Shown one piece after another: positions 1 to 5,945 of a DNA stretch of 15,109 bases. Position 1 is the stretch's first letter. Every line of letters begins with the position of its first letter. The stretch comes from CAZHHM01 sp964532225. Lineage in GTDB: Bacteria > Margulisbacteria > WOR-1 > JAKLHX01. The DNA is taken from NCBI GenBank assembly GCA_964532225.1, contig CAZHHM010000029.1, forward strand, positions 1 to 15,109. The letters run 5' to 3'. The notes under the pieces were generated by a model. It saw nothing but the letters and a program-made list of their open reading frames with translations. It was not told where the DNA came from and did not search any database. The position numbers and the translations under genes were made by a program.

Positions 1-191
1 CTTTCGGCAGTGAGGCCTACCTCGATGTCCCGACCTCAACGGTCATAGGTTTTTCAGGGCCTACCCCTATGGCAGGGGTACAGTACAAATTTACCGGTAC
101 ATTTACCGGAAGGCTTGACCTTTCTAGCCAGACCAGGGACAACGGGGTGGTGAATACTGTCATGAACCTCGGCGGGTCTTTCGAATGGTAG
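1..191 (+). CDS. 3' end of an outer-membrane beta-barrel-like protein (partial)
   Basis: The open frame runs from the window edge (first full codon at base 3) to TAG at 189-191, giving the last 62 residues. The visible part alternates hydrophobic and polar residues and is rich in G, T, S and aromatics (for example MAGVQYKFTGTFTGRLDLSS). It ends in SFEW, an aromatic C-terminal residue typical of outer-membrane barrel strands recognised by the BAM complex. The stop overlaps the start of the HEAT-repeat gene (ATG at 185), so the two are translationally coupled. With a processive glycosyltransferase two genes on, a YaiO-like barrel that exports a polysaccharide is the best guess. Only the C-terminus is visible, so the family is inferred from context. 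Confidence 0.6.
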   Translation, partial: FGSEAYLDVPTSTVIGFSGPTPMAGVQYKFTGTFTGRLDLSSQTRDNGVVNTVMNLGGSFEW

Positions 192-1291
192 AAAAATATA
201 TCACTATCGATCTCATCATGCAGGTGAACTATGTTTTTTCACTGCTTATTCTTTCGCTTATTGGCTTTATCATCCTCAGAAGACTGCTTCTTCTTCCGTT
301 CGATTACTGGAACGACAGGAGAAAACAGGTCTACACAAGGCTTCTGGCCAACATACTTAAGTACCATGAAAGGCCGCAAAGGTTCACCTCAAAAAAACTG
401 CTCCGGGTCAGGAATTTCATGGACAGGATGTCCCTTGAAGAGATACTCATCGATAAGCTCGAGACGACAGAGAACGAAAGACTGAAGAACATGCTGACCC
501 AGATATACGAGAACCTGGGTCTGTTCGAGTGGCGGAAGAAAATGCTCGGCTATCTTAATGTGTGGGAGCGGCGTATAACGGTGGATATACTGGGGAAATC
601 GCTCAGCAAAAAAGCCATAGCTCCGCTCATGAGGATCTCGCTCAGGGACAGGGATGAGGATGTAAGGTTCCTTGCCGTCAAGTCGCTCGGGAGACTGAAA
701 GCCGTGGAGTCAATAGGGAATATCATCAAACTTATTGAGAAACTCCCCTCCGAGAGATGCGCTGTTGTCGCAGATATTATGATCAATTTCGGGCTTGATT
801 CTGTTCCTCATATAGTCAAGCAGCTGGACAGCAGGAACGCAAATACCAAGTACTGGTGCCTGCGGTCGCTTGTGGAGATACCTGTGCCTGCCGACCATCC
901 TGACATGCCTCAGATAAGGTCAAAGCTCATGTCGCTTCTTGACGATCCAAATCCGGAAGTGCGCGGTTACAGCGCTATCTGCCTTTCTAGACTTGGCGTT
1001 AACGAGTCAGTCGGCAGGATAAGGGAGCTTTTAAGGTCTGACAAAGACCCTTACGTCAGAAGCCACGCTGCCTTGGCCCTTGGAACGCTCAAAGACCCGT
1101 CTGCTATAGAAGACCTGGTTAACAGTCTCCCCGATGAGAACTGGGATGTTAGCTTCAATGCGAGCCAATCACTGGCAAAGTTCGGCCAGAAGGTGGAACA
1201 GATAATCAAGAACAATCCGTCATGCTCTATCAGCCTTGCTTGGGCAAGGTGCATGGAGGTCGCGGACGAGGTGGGTATAAATGAGTTTTAA
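185..1291 (+). CDS. membrane-anchored HEAT-repeat protein
   Basis: This 368-residue protein has one N-terminal hydrophobic segment (about residues 14-37, followed by RRLLLLP) and a long soluble part. From about residue 125 to 345 it shows repeated helical pairs of HEAT/PBS-lyase type: DRDEDVRFLAVKSLGRL, DDPNPEVRGYSAICLSRLG and DKDPYVRSHAALALGTLKD, each with the D-x(2)-V-R then A-x(2)-L-G pattern. Such repeats are protein-binding scaffolds with no catalytic residues. The start overlaps the upstream barrel gene by 7 bases and the stop overlaps the glycosyltransferase start by 11, so this is the middle gene of an operon. It probably helps assemble or regulate the polysaccharide synthase; that role is inferred. 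No good Shine-Dalgarno precedes ATG 185, consistent with coupling. An internal ATG at 218 (residue 12) is an alternative start. Confidence 0.85.
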   Translation: MVEKYITIDLIMQVNYVFSLLILSLIGFIILRRLLLLPFDYWNDRRKQVYTRLLANILKYHERPQRFTSKKLLRVRNFMDRMSLEEILIDKLETTENERLKNMLTQIYENLGLFEWRKKMLGYLNVWERRITVDILGKSLSKKAIAPLMRISLRDRDEDVRFLAVKSLGRLKAVESIGNIIKLIEKLPSERCAVVADIMINFGLDSVPHIVKQLDSRNANTKYWCLRSLVEIPVPADHPDMPQIRSKLMSLLDDPNPEVRGYSAICLSRLGVNESVGRIRELLRSDKDPYVRSHAALALGTLKDPSAIEDLVNSLPDENWDVSFNASQSLAKFGQKVEQIIKNNPSCSISLAWARCMEVADEVGINEF

Positions 1292-2693
1292 CGAGATACG
1301 GTTCGGTTTTGAATCTCTTGTCATATTTTATTTCATAGCCATCAATTCGATGTACACATTTGTCTTTCTGCTGTCTTTCTTTGAGGTGATGTACCAGAAA
1401 AGAAGGTCTTTCATCGAGGATTACTCCGGATTTGCAAGGTCTAAGCTTGCCCCGGGCGTCTCTCTCATCGTAACAGCTTTCAATGAGCGCACTGTGATCA
1501 CGGAATCCCTTAAATCCTATCTTAAGATACACTATCCGCTGTTCGAGGTCATTGTGGTCAATGACGGGTCAACAGATGAGACTTTGGACATATTGATAAA
1601 GGAATTCAAGCTAAAGAGGGCTTTTCGTCTTCTTCAGACAAATACGAAATCCAGACCCATCAGAGGTTATTACGTATCGGATGAATATCCCAATCTATAT
1701 GTTATCGACAAGGTCAACGGAGGAAAGGGCGATGCGCTGAACGCCGGCCTTTCTGCTGCCCATCACCAGTATTTTGCCAGCCTTGACGCGGATGCCATGC
1801 TCCAAAAGGACGCTCTTCTCAGGATCATGAAGCCGATATTCGAGAACCCGAGGAAAGTCGTGGGTGCCGGCGGTATCGTCAGGGTAATAAATGACTGCAT
1901 CATCTCGGACGGACAGGTAAAAGAGGTGAGGCTCAGCAAGGATTCGCTCGTAATATTCCAGGTCCTTGAATATATCAGGTCTTTCACCGCCAACAGGACA
2001 GGATTCTCTTTCCTTAAGTGTCTGCCGATCTCTTCGGGAGCGTTCAGCTTGTATAACACCGGTATAGCAAGAGAAATGGGCGGATACGACTCGAACGAGA
2101 TAGGGGAGGATTTTGAGTTCCTTACAAGACTGCACAAGCACCTGCGCGACAAAAAACGTCCGTACGAAGTTAAGTTCTGCGCCTATCCGATCTGCTGGAC
2201 AGAAGTGCCCGATACATTAGGCTCGCTGGGCAGGCAGAGGAACAGATGGCACAGGGGGCTGACCAGTACGCTTCAGAAACATGAAAGGATGATACTAAAT
2301 CCAAAGTACGGGATGGTAGGCATGTTCAGCCTCCCGTTCTTCCTGTTCTTTGAGTTCCTGGGCCCCATCATCGAAGCCGCAGGCTATATCATACTTTTTG
2401 CGCTTCTGTTCACGGGTCAGCTGACCCCCGTGTTCTTTATGACGTTCTACCTTCTTGCCGTACTGTGGGGCGCGCTGCTTTCTATGCTTGCGGTTCTGTA
2501 TGAAGAGCTGAACTTTAAGTGGTACAGGAAATGGTCGCAGGTCTTTACGCTGATAATCTACGCTTTGCTCGAGAACATCTCTTACAGGCAGATCAATGTC
2601 ATCTGGAGGATCCACGGGCTTATCGATTATATCCGCGGCGAAAAGTCATGGGGCGCCATGCAGAGACGCGGCTTCAAACACCATCATATCTGA
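1281..2693 (+). CDS. processive family-2 glycosyltransferase (exopolysaccharide synthase, PgaC/BcsA-like)
   Basis: This 470-residue inner-membrane protein has the full GT2 signature: VVNDGSTDE (D95), the metal-binding LDADA (D169/D171), the catalytic GEDFE (E276-D277) and a QRNRW motif at 319-323, the Q-x-x-R-W that marks processive synthases. Membrane segments flank the domain: one at about 12-38, two or three between 345 and 405, and one near 420-432. The family polymerises sugars from nucleotide-sugar donors and extrudes the chain across the inner membrane; the product cannot be read from sequence, though poly-N-acetylglucosamine-type synthases are the closest match I recognise. GAGGTG at 1268-1273 lies 7 bases before the ATG, which overlaps the end of the HEAT gene. 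The barrel, scaffold and synthase together suggest a synthesis and export unit. Confidence 0.9.
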   Translation: MSFNEIRFGFESLVIFYFIAINSMYTFVFLLSFFEVMYQKRRSFIEDYSGFARSKLAPGVSLIVTAFNERTVITESLKSYLKIHYPLFEVIVVNDGSTDETLDILIKEFKLKRAFRLLQTNTKSRPIRGYYVSDEYPNLYVIDKVNGGKGDALNAGLSAAHHQYFASLDADAMLQKDALLRIMKPIFENPRKVVGAGGIVRVINDCIISDGQVKEVRLSKDSLVIFQVLEYIRSFTANRTGFSFLKCLPISSGAFSLYNTGIAREMGGYDSNEIGEDFEFLTRLHKHLRDKKRPYEVKFCAYPICWTEVPDTLGSLGRQRNRWHRGLTSTLQKHERMILNPKYGMVGMFSLPFFLFFEFLGPIIEAAGYIILFALLFTGQLTPVFFMTFYLLAVLWGALLSMLAVLYEELNFKWYRKWSQVFTLIIYALLENISYRQINVIWRIHGLIDYIRGEKSWGAMQRRGFKHHHI

Positions 2694-2712
2694 CGAGACA
2701 GTACCGAAAAAC

Positions 2713-2757
2713 AACAAGCAGGCAAACCTCTCATCATGAAGCTATTGCCTGCTTGTT
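2713..2757. terminator. bidirectional hairpin terminator
   Basis: A 13-bp perfect inverted repeat (AACAAGCAGGCAA at 2713-2725, complement at 2745-2757) with a 19-base loop lies 19 bases after the glycosyltransferase stop. On the reverse strand the stem is followed by a T-rich run (GTTTTTC), so it fits best as the terminator of the reverse-strand lysine-rich gene. On the forward strand the T tract is weak, but the position fits the end of the operon. Confidence 0.75.
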
Positions 2758-2768
2758 TATGAACGGAG

Positions 2769-2846
2769 CTATCTTTTTTTCTTCTTCGCGGTCTTTTTCT
2801 TGGAGACTTTCTTTGCCGCTTTCTTCTTCACTTTTTTCTTCGCCAT
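2769..2846 (-). CDS. 25-residue lysine-rich basic peptide
   Basis: Reading the reverse strand from ATG (2846-2844) to TAG (2771-2769) gives MAKKKVKKKAAKKVSKKKTA followed by KKKKR: 15 lysines and one arginine in 25 residues. A Shine-Dalgarno-like AAGGTG lies 8 bases before the ATG, and a strong hairpin with a T-rich tail follows the stop, so this is an independent transcription unit and not an accidental A-rich stretch. The composition resembles the Lys/Ala tails of bacterial histone H1-like and HU-extension proteins, so nucleic-acid binding is likely but unproven. A TTGACT (2908-2903 on the reverse strand) could be its -35, but no clear -10 follows at standard spacing. It is too short for most gene finders. 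Confidence 0.6.
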   Translation of the reverse strand: MAKKKVKKKAAKKVSKKKTAKKKKR

Positions 2847-3030
2847 TTCAATATCACCTTCTTTCTTGCTTATGTAATAGGCTTAACATCTATGGGCACA
2901 CAAGTCAATACATTTTTATTCGCGGGTTGCGATGGATCGATGTATTTATTGCAAATATTGTTAAAAGTGCAGGCGTGCTTCTTAGTGGATAAAACAAACC
3001 CGATCGGTAGAAGATATCTTAAGGATAGGA
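2847..3030. other. non-coding spacer between the lysine-rich gene and tRNA-Asn
   Basis: This AT-rich stretch lies between the 5' end of the reverse-strand peptide gene and the tRNA promoter. I see no convincing coding frame, repeat array or structured RNA in it. The possible reverse-strand TTGACT at 2903-2908 is the only recognisable signal. Confidence 0.5.
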
Positions 3031-3036
3031 TATAAT
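3031..3036 (+). promoter_or_regulatory. -10 element of the tRNA-Asn promoter
   Basis: A perfect TATAAT lies 10 bases before the first base of the tRNA, so transcription would start about 3-4 bases upstream of the mature 5' end. The -35 region at 17-bp spacing (TAGAAG, 3008-3013) does not match consensus. Confidence 0.6.
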
Positions 3037-3080
3037 ATTTCAGTATTCCCCTGTAGCTCAATGGTAGAGCACCTGACTGT

Positions 3081-3660
3081 GTCGGGGGATTAAAGGAGGT
3101 GGACCAAAACGAAGGAAAAGCGCAAGTACAGTGACAGACGCGCTTACATTGTTAATGCCGTAAGAAAAAGAAGGAAGAAGATCAGACAAAAGGCTCTTGA
3201 GTATTTAGGCGGCAGATGTAAGAAATGCGGATATGACAAATGTACTGAAGCTTTGGAATTCCATCATCATAGCGGAAAGAAGGATTTTGGGATTTCAAGT
3301 AAGGGTTATACAAGGAGTTGGGAAAGAGTAAAAAGTGAGCTGAACAAATGTATTATCCTTTGCGCAAACTGCCATCGAGAAGTTCACACAAAGACGCAGC
3401 ACATCAGCGAGAGCTGATGAGGAGAATCGGGTGAATTCAGGGAAGTCCTGAGCGACGAACGAAGTAAGAAGTCGAAGGATAATCCTGAGCCAAGCCTGTT
3501 GAATGCTTAAGAGTAGACAGGAAGGTGCAGAGACTAGAGGATGAGGAAAGCTAGGACTGAGAGTGTCGAAGTCCTAACCAATAAGCCTCAATAGCGCCCG
3601 ACACCCAAAGTTTGCGGGTGATGAGATAGTCCAATCTTCAGAGTAATTTGAAGGCAATTG
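3081..3660 (+). mobile_element. group I self-splicing intron carrying an HNH homing-type endonuclease ORF
   Basis: The core folds by eye. P1 pairs exon/intron CTGT-gtc (3077-3083) with GACGCAG (3393-3399), 7 bp with the conserved U.G at the splice site (3080/3396). P2 is 3402-3408/3413-3419 with a GAGA tetraloop; P3 3427-3431/3597-3601; P4 3436-3441/3484-3489; P5 3445-3449/3476-3480; P6 3495-3499/3517-3521; P7 GACTA 3532-3536 with TAGTC 3627-3631; P8 3602-3606/3616-3620; P9 3636-3640/3649-3653. The last base, 3660, is the omega-G. Conserved strings AATCCTGAGCCAAG (Q element) and GGTGCAGAGACT (R element) match those of cyanobacterial and plastid tRNA-Leu introns. An extra hairpin (3552-3558/3570-3576) lies between P7 and P3, a P7.1/P7.2-like insertion typical of subgroup IA, so subgroup (IA or IC3) is left open. 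The reaction is two guanosine-initiated transesterifications. Confidence 0.93.
3109..3417 (+). CDS. intron-encoded HNH endonuclease (probable ACG start)
   Basis: The frame from TAA (3091-3093) to TGA (3415-3417) is open. A strong Shine-Dalgarno (AAAGGAGGT, 3092-3100) points to ACG at 3109, 9 bases beyond GGAGG; no in-frame ATG, GTG or TTG exists at a sensible distance. From there the protein has 102 residues: a basic N-terminus (KEKRKYSDRR, then RKRRKKIRQK), a CKKC knuckle (C37, C40), LEFHHH (H52-H54) with the HNH histidine, KKDFGIS, and CANCHREVH (C85, C88, H89, H93), the second zinc knuckle and metal-binding end of the HNH fold. This is the compact HNH type with zinc knuckles. It would cut intronless tRNA-Asn genes to promote intron homing. 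The last codons overlap ribozyme helices P1 and P2. ACG is rare, so decay of an ATG start is an alternative. Confidence 0.82.
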   Translation, partial: TKEKRKYSDRRAYIVNAVRKRRKKIRQKALEYLGGRCKKCGYDKCTEALEFHHHSGKKDFGISSKGYTRSWERVKSELNKCIILCANCHREVHTKTQHISES

Positions 3661-3710
3661 TAATCAGGTTGTTGCTGGTTCGAGTCCAGCCGGGGGAGTA
3701 GATTGAAACT

Positions 3711-3739
3711 AAAAAGCCGGACGTTCAGTCCGGCTTTTT
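3711..3739 (+). terminator. intrinsic terminator of tRNA-Asn
   Basis: A 12-bp stem, AAAAAGCCGGAC (3711-3722) and GTCCGGCTTTTT (3728-3739), with a 5-base loop GTTCA lies 12 bases after the tRNA. T and A tracts on both sides would let it work in either direction. Confidence 0.88.
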
Positions 3740-3816
3740 GCTGTTTTGTCGGTTTCCCCGGCTGGACGAGACCCTTCCTGCTAAGGCTTGAGCCGCTCTC
3801 GTGTTAGTATATTCTC

Positions 3817-4089
3817 ATGCCCGTTTACGTATATATTCTTGAGTGCAAGAACAAAACTTTGTATACAGGGGTGACCAACGACCTCAATCGTCGTTTGAAA
3901 GAGCATAAGACGGGAAAAGGCGGACACTATACATCTTATAATCCCGGGGTCAGGATCAGATACTGCGAAGAACATCCCTCAAGAAGCGAAGCATTGAAGA
4001 GAGAGGCGCGGCTAAAGAAACTTACAAGGGCAAAAAAGCTCGCGTTGATAAAAAGCGCGACAGGCGCACGAAAAACTTATCCTGTATAA
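3817..4089 (+). CDS. GIY-YIG domain protein, UPF0213/YhbQ-like
   Basis: This 90-residue protein is one GIY-YIG domain: VYILEC at residues 4-9, LYTGVT at 15-20 (the GIY and YIG strands), then the catalytic arginine region NDLNRRLKEH and a glutamate-containing EALKREARLKKL helix. Length and layout match the stand-alone YhbQ/UPF0213 family, which is widespread in bacteria and related to the UvrC and SLX1 nuclease domains; its physiological role is not settled. It has no extra DNA-binding domain as intron-homing GIY-YIG enzymes do, so its position beside the intron-bearing tRNA is probably chance. No Shine-Dalgarno precedes the ATG, and a TATATT (3808-3813) is very close to it. Downstream lies the metallo-hydrolase gene, 21 bases on, with its own ribosome site. 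Confidence 0.88.
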   Translation: MPVYVYILECKNKTLYTGVTNDLNRRLKEHKTGKGGHYTSYNPGVRIRYCEEHPSRSEALKREARLKKLTRAKKLALIKSATGARKTYPV

Positions 4090-4110
4090 TTAATCTTCGG
4101 AGGCGGATAA

Positions 4111-4833
4111 ATGCGGATATTAAAGTGGGTCGCTGTATTTGTTGTGCTTGTTGCCATCATCTTGGCTGCAATATTCTTTATTTTCGTAAGAAGTATGAAG
4201 ATCGAGAGATCCGGCGAGATATTCCGTAACGTATTTGCGGTGGACCAGGGAATGGTCAACTTATATATCTACGATAATGGAAAAGATGTTATTGCTATAG
4301 ATGCAGGAATGGATGCTGATAAAGTCAGGACGGAGCTTTCTAAGATGCGTATCGACCCGCTGAAAGTGTCAGCAGTATTCCTTACACACTCAGACAGGGA
4401 CCATGTGGGAGGCCTTTCGGTGTTCAAGAACGCAAAGGTGTATCTCCATGAGAACGAAGTCCCTGTAGCTCAAGGTAAGGTCGAAAGGACCATATTCGGC
4501 CAGAAAAGAAGGAATTCACTAAATGTCCGGTATATTACCGTAAACAACGGAGACGATATCAGGATAGGGAGAATAGATATAAAAGTGATAGGGCTTCCCG
4601 GTCATACTCCCGGGTCTGCGGGCTATCTGGTCGACAATACAGCTCTGTTCACCGGGGACGCGTTCAGGATAAAAGATGGAGAACTTACTGCCACCCAAGC
4701 CATGATGAACAACGACAATGACGAAGCCGTAAGGACGCTTGAAATGCTTGAAAGGTCAGACCTAAGGCCCGAGATAGTCTGCACCGGACACAGCGGATGC
4801 CTTAAAACAGGAGGGATTGAAGCTGAAAGATAA
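4111..4833 (+). CDS. membrane-anchored metallo-beta-lactamase-fold hydrolase
   Basis: This 240-residue protein begins with a single hydrophobic anchor (residues 5-27) and continues into a metallo-beta-lactamase fold. Visible motifs are AIDAGMD (62-68), THSDRDHVGG (92-101), GLPGHTPGS (H165), LFTGDAF (D183) and CTGHSG (H227). The first motif reads H-x-D-x-D-H rather than the usual H-x-H-x-D-H, so one zinc ligand is replaced by D95; such variants are known in the superfamily. The substrate cannot be deduced. The anchor would place the domain outside the inner membrane. GGAGG at 4099-4103, 7 bases before the ATG, fixes the start, and a TATAAT at 4085-4090 may be its own -10. It converges on rsgA with a 41-base gap. 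Confidence 0.85.
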   Translation: MRILKWVAVFVVLVAIILAAIFFIFVRSMKIERSGEIFRNVFAVDQGMVNLYIYDNGKDVIAIDAGMDADKVRTELSKMRIDPLKVSAVFLTHSDRDHVGGLSVFKNAKVYLHENEVPVAQGKVERTIFGQKRRNSLNVRYITVNNGDDIRIGRIDIKVIGLPGHTPGSAGYLVDNTALFTGDAFRIKDGELTATQAMMNNDNDEAVRTLEMLERSDLRPEIVCTGHSGCLKTGGIEAER

Positions 4834-4874
4834 AAAGATAGGCAAGCTGTGTGTTGGTAGGGCGGCGTGAACGG

Positions 4875-5876
4875 TCAGCGCTTTGCTTTAGGAACTACCT
4901 TATAGAACCCCTTTACCAGTTTTCCGATGGACTTGTCCTTTTGTTTCCTCTCAAGGTCTGACATGGCGTAATGGTCAGCCTCTTTCTTCAGCTTTAGATA
5001 ATTTGCGTACTTGTCTGCGCTAAGGTCTCCGCTTTCAAGTGCTGACAATATCGCGCAGCCCGGCTCGCTTATGTGCTTGCAGTCCCCGAACCTGCATCTG
5101 CTCTTCAGCTCCGCTATGTCGTCGAACAGCTCGTCCACAGCTTCACCGATGCCGGTAAGGCCGATCTCTCTCATGCCGGGATTATCTATCACCATGGCTC
5201 CGCCGGGAAGGACGTAAAGCTCTCTGCTGGTTGTCGTGTGCTTGCCTTTCTTCGTCTGGGAGCTGATCTCTTTTGTCGCTATGAGCTCCTTTCCGAGAAG
5301 CTCGTTGATGATGGTCGATTTCCCTACGCCTGAAGAGCCCAGGAAACAATGGACCTTTCCGCTCTCAAAAGCGGACCGCAGGCCTTCCATCCCTGTTCCG
5401 GATCTGGCGCTTACGGTAAGGACCTTTGTTCCTTTAAACCTGCCGGACAGAGCTTTGATCACATCTGCAAGCTCTTCTGGTGAAAGAAGATCTGATTTGT
5501 TTATTACCAATACAGGTGAAATGTTCTCTGATGTCGTTATCGCGAGATAACGCTCGAACCTGTTGAGATTAAGGTCCCTGTCCGCGGCCTGTACGATGAA
5601 TGCCGTGTCCACGTTCGCAGCTATAGGCTGTTCGGTATCGTTGCCGGCGGACTTCCTGCGTATCAGGTTCTTTCTTTCATCGACAGAGGTTATCACCGCC
5701 TCATCATCACCGGAAGGCATGTAGCTGACGATATCTCCCACGACAGGGTAGTCCGACTGGGACACGGCGTTGAACATTATCTTTCCGGTCACCTCGGCCC
5801 AGTATTCTTTCCCGTCCGCCGAAATGCGGTATTTTCCGCGGTATTGTGCAATTACTCTGGCTTTTGTGTCTTGCAT
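4875..5876 (-). CDS. rsgA: ribosome small-subunit assembly GTPase RsgA
   Basis: This 333-residue protein has the circularly permuted GTPase order specific to RsgA/YjeQ: an N-terminal OB-fold (about 1-75), then NKSD (G4, 126-129), SAR (G5, 156-158), GSSGVGKST (P-loop G1, 180-188), the TTTSREL switch region (about 214-220) and DNPG (G3, 231-234). A C-terminal zinc domain has C261, C266, H268 and C274 as ligands. RsgA binds the 30S subunit near the decoding centre and uses GTP hydrolysis in late small-subunit maturation, releasing RbfA. Length is normal. The start at 5876 has no Shine-Dalgarno but lies just after an extended -10 promoter. It is divergent from the lipoprotein gene. Confidence 0.96.
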   Translation of the reverse strand: MQDTKARVIAQYRGKYRISADGKEYWAEVTGKIMFNAVSQSDYPVVGDIVSYMPSGDDEAVITSVDERKNLIRRKSAGNDTEQPIAANVDTAFIVQAADRDLNLNRFERYLAITTSENISPVLVINKSDLLSPEELADVIKALSGRFKGTKVLTVSARSGTGMEGLRSAFESGKVHCFLGSSGVGKSTIINELLGKELIATKEISSQTKKGKHTTTSRELYVLPGGAMVIDNPGMREIGLTGIGEAVDELFDDIAELKSRCRFGDCKHISEPGCAILSALESGDLSADKYANYLKLKKEADHYAMSDLERKQKDKSIGKLVKGFYKVVPKAKR

Positions 5877-5886
5877 GCTGCTAATG

Positions 5887-5895
5887 ATTATATCA
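5887..5895 (-). promoter_or_regulatory. extended -10 promoter of rsgA
   Basis: On the reverse strand this reads TGATATAAT, a perfect TATAAT preceded by the TG of an extended -10; the -35 region is poor, as is usual for that class. The start codon follows 10 bases after the -10, so the mRNA leader would be only about 3-4 nt. Confidence 0.65.
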
Positions 5896-5909
5896 AAACC
5901 GGCATTTGC

Positions 5910-5938
5910 TTGTTTTTGGCCGATGTCTGTTACATAAT
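5910..5938 (+). promoter_or_regulatory. promoter of the lipoprotein-ZIP operon (likely leaderless)
   Basis: TTGTTT (5910-5915) and CATAAT (5933-5938) are 17 bp apart. Transcription would start about 7 bases on, at or next to the A of ATG 5946, and no Shine-Dalgarno is present. It overlaps the divergent rsgA promoter region. Confidence 0.5.
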
Positions 5939-5945
5939 TGATGTA

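Larger units (their letters stand above)
3047..3698 (+). tRNA. tRNA-Asn (anticodon GUU), split by a group I intron
   Basis: Exon 1 (3047-3080) holds the acceptor strand TCCCCTG, D-arm GCTC/GAGC with loop AATGGTA, the anticodon 5' stem CCTGA and loop bases CTGT. Exon 2 (3661-3698) holds TAA, the 3' stem TCAGG, a 5-base variable loop TTGTT, the T-arm GCTGG/CCAGC with loop TTCGAGT, the acceptor strand CGGGGGA and discriminator G. Joined, the anticodon loop is CTGTTAA, giving anticodon GTT at positions 34-36 and a complete 72-nt cloverleaf; CCA is not encoded. The intron sits between U35 and U36. The junction is unambiguous, because no other cut restores a 7-base loop with the flanking bases present. 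Without removal of 580 nt this gene cannot yield a functional tRNA, so splicing would be needed if it is the only asparagine tRNA. Confidence 0.95.

Noticed and set aside
2519..2992. Forward frame of 157 codons after the glycosyltransferase
   Set aside because: It overlaps the glycosyltransferase 3' end, runs through the terminator and the lysine-rich gene, and has no ribosome site or recognisable motif.
3099..3102. GTGG just after the 5' splice site as the internal guide sequence
   Set aside because: It would pair with CTGT mostly through wobbles and cannot extend. GACGCAG at 3393-3399 gives 7 bp with the expected single U.G at the splice site.
3047..3698. Reading the tRNA as tRNA-Tyr (GTA) or as a degenerate tRNA with an insertion
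   Set aside because: The variable loop has only 5 bases, whereas bacterial tRNA-Tyr has a long arm. Only the CTGT/TAA junction gives a 7-base loop with full stems, and it reads GTT.
3817..4089. GIY-YIG gene as a second homing endonuclease of the intron
   Set aside because: It lies outside the intron and beyond the tRNA terminator, and its length and single-domain layout fit the stand-alone YhbQ/UPF0213 family.
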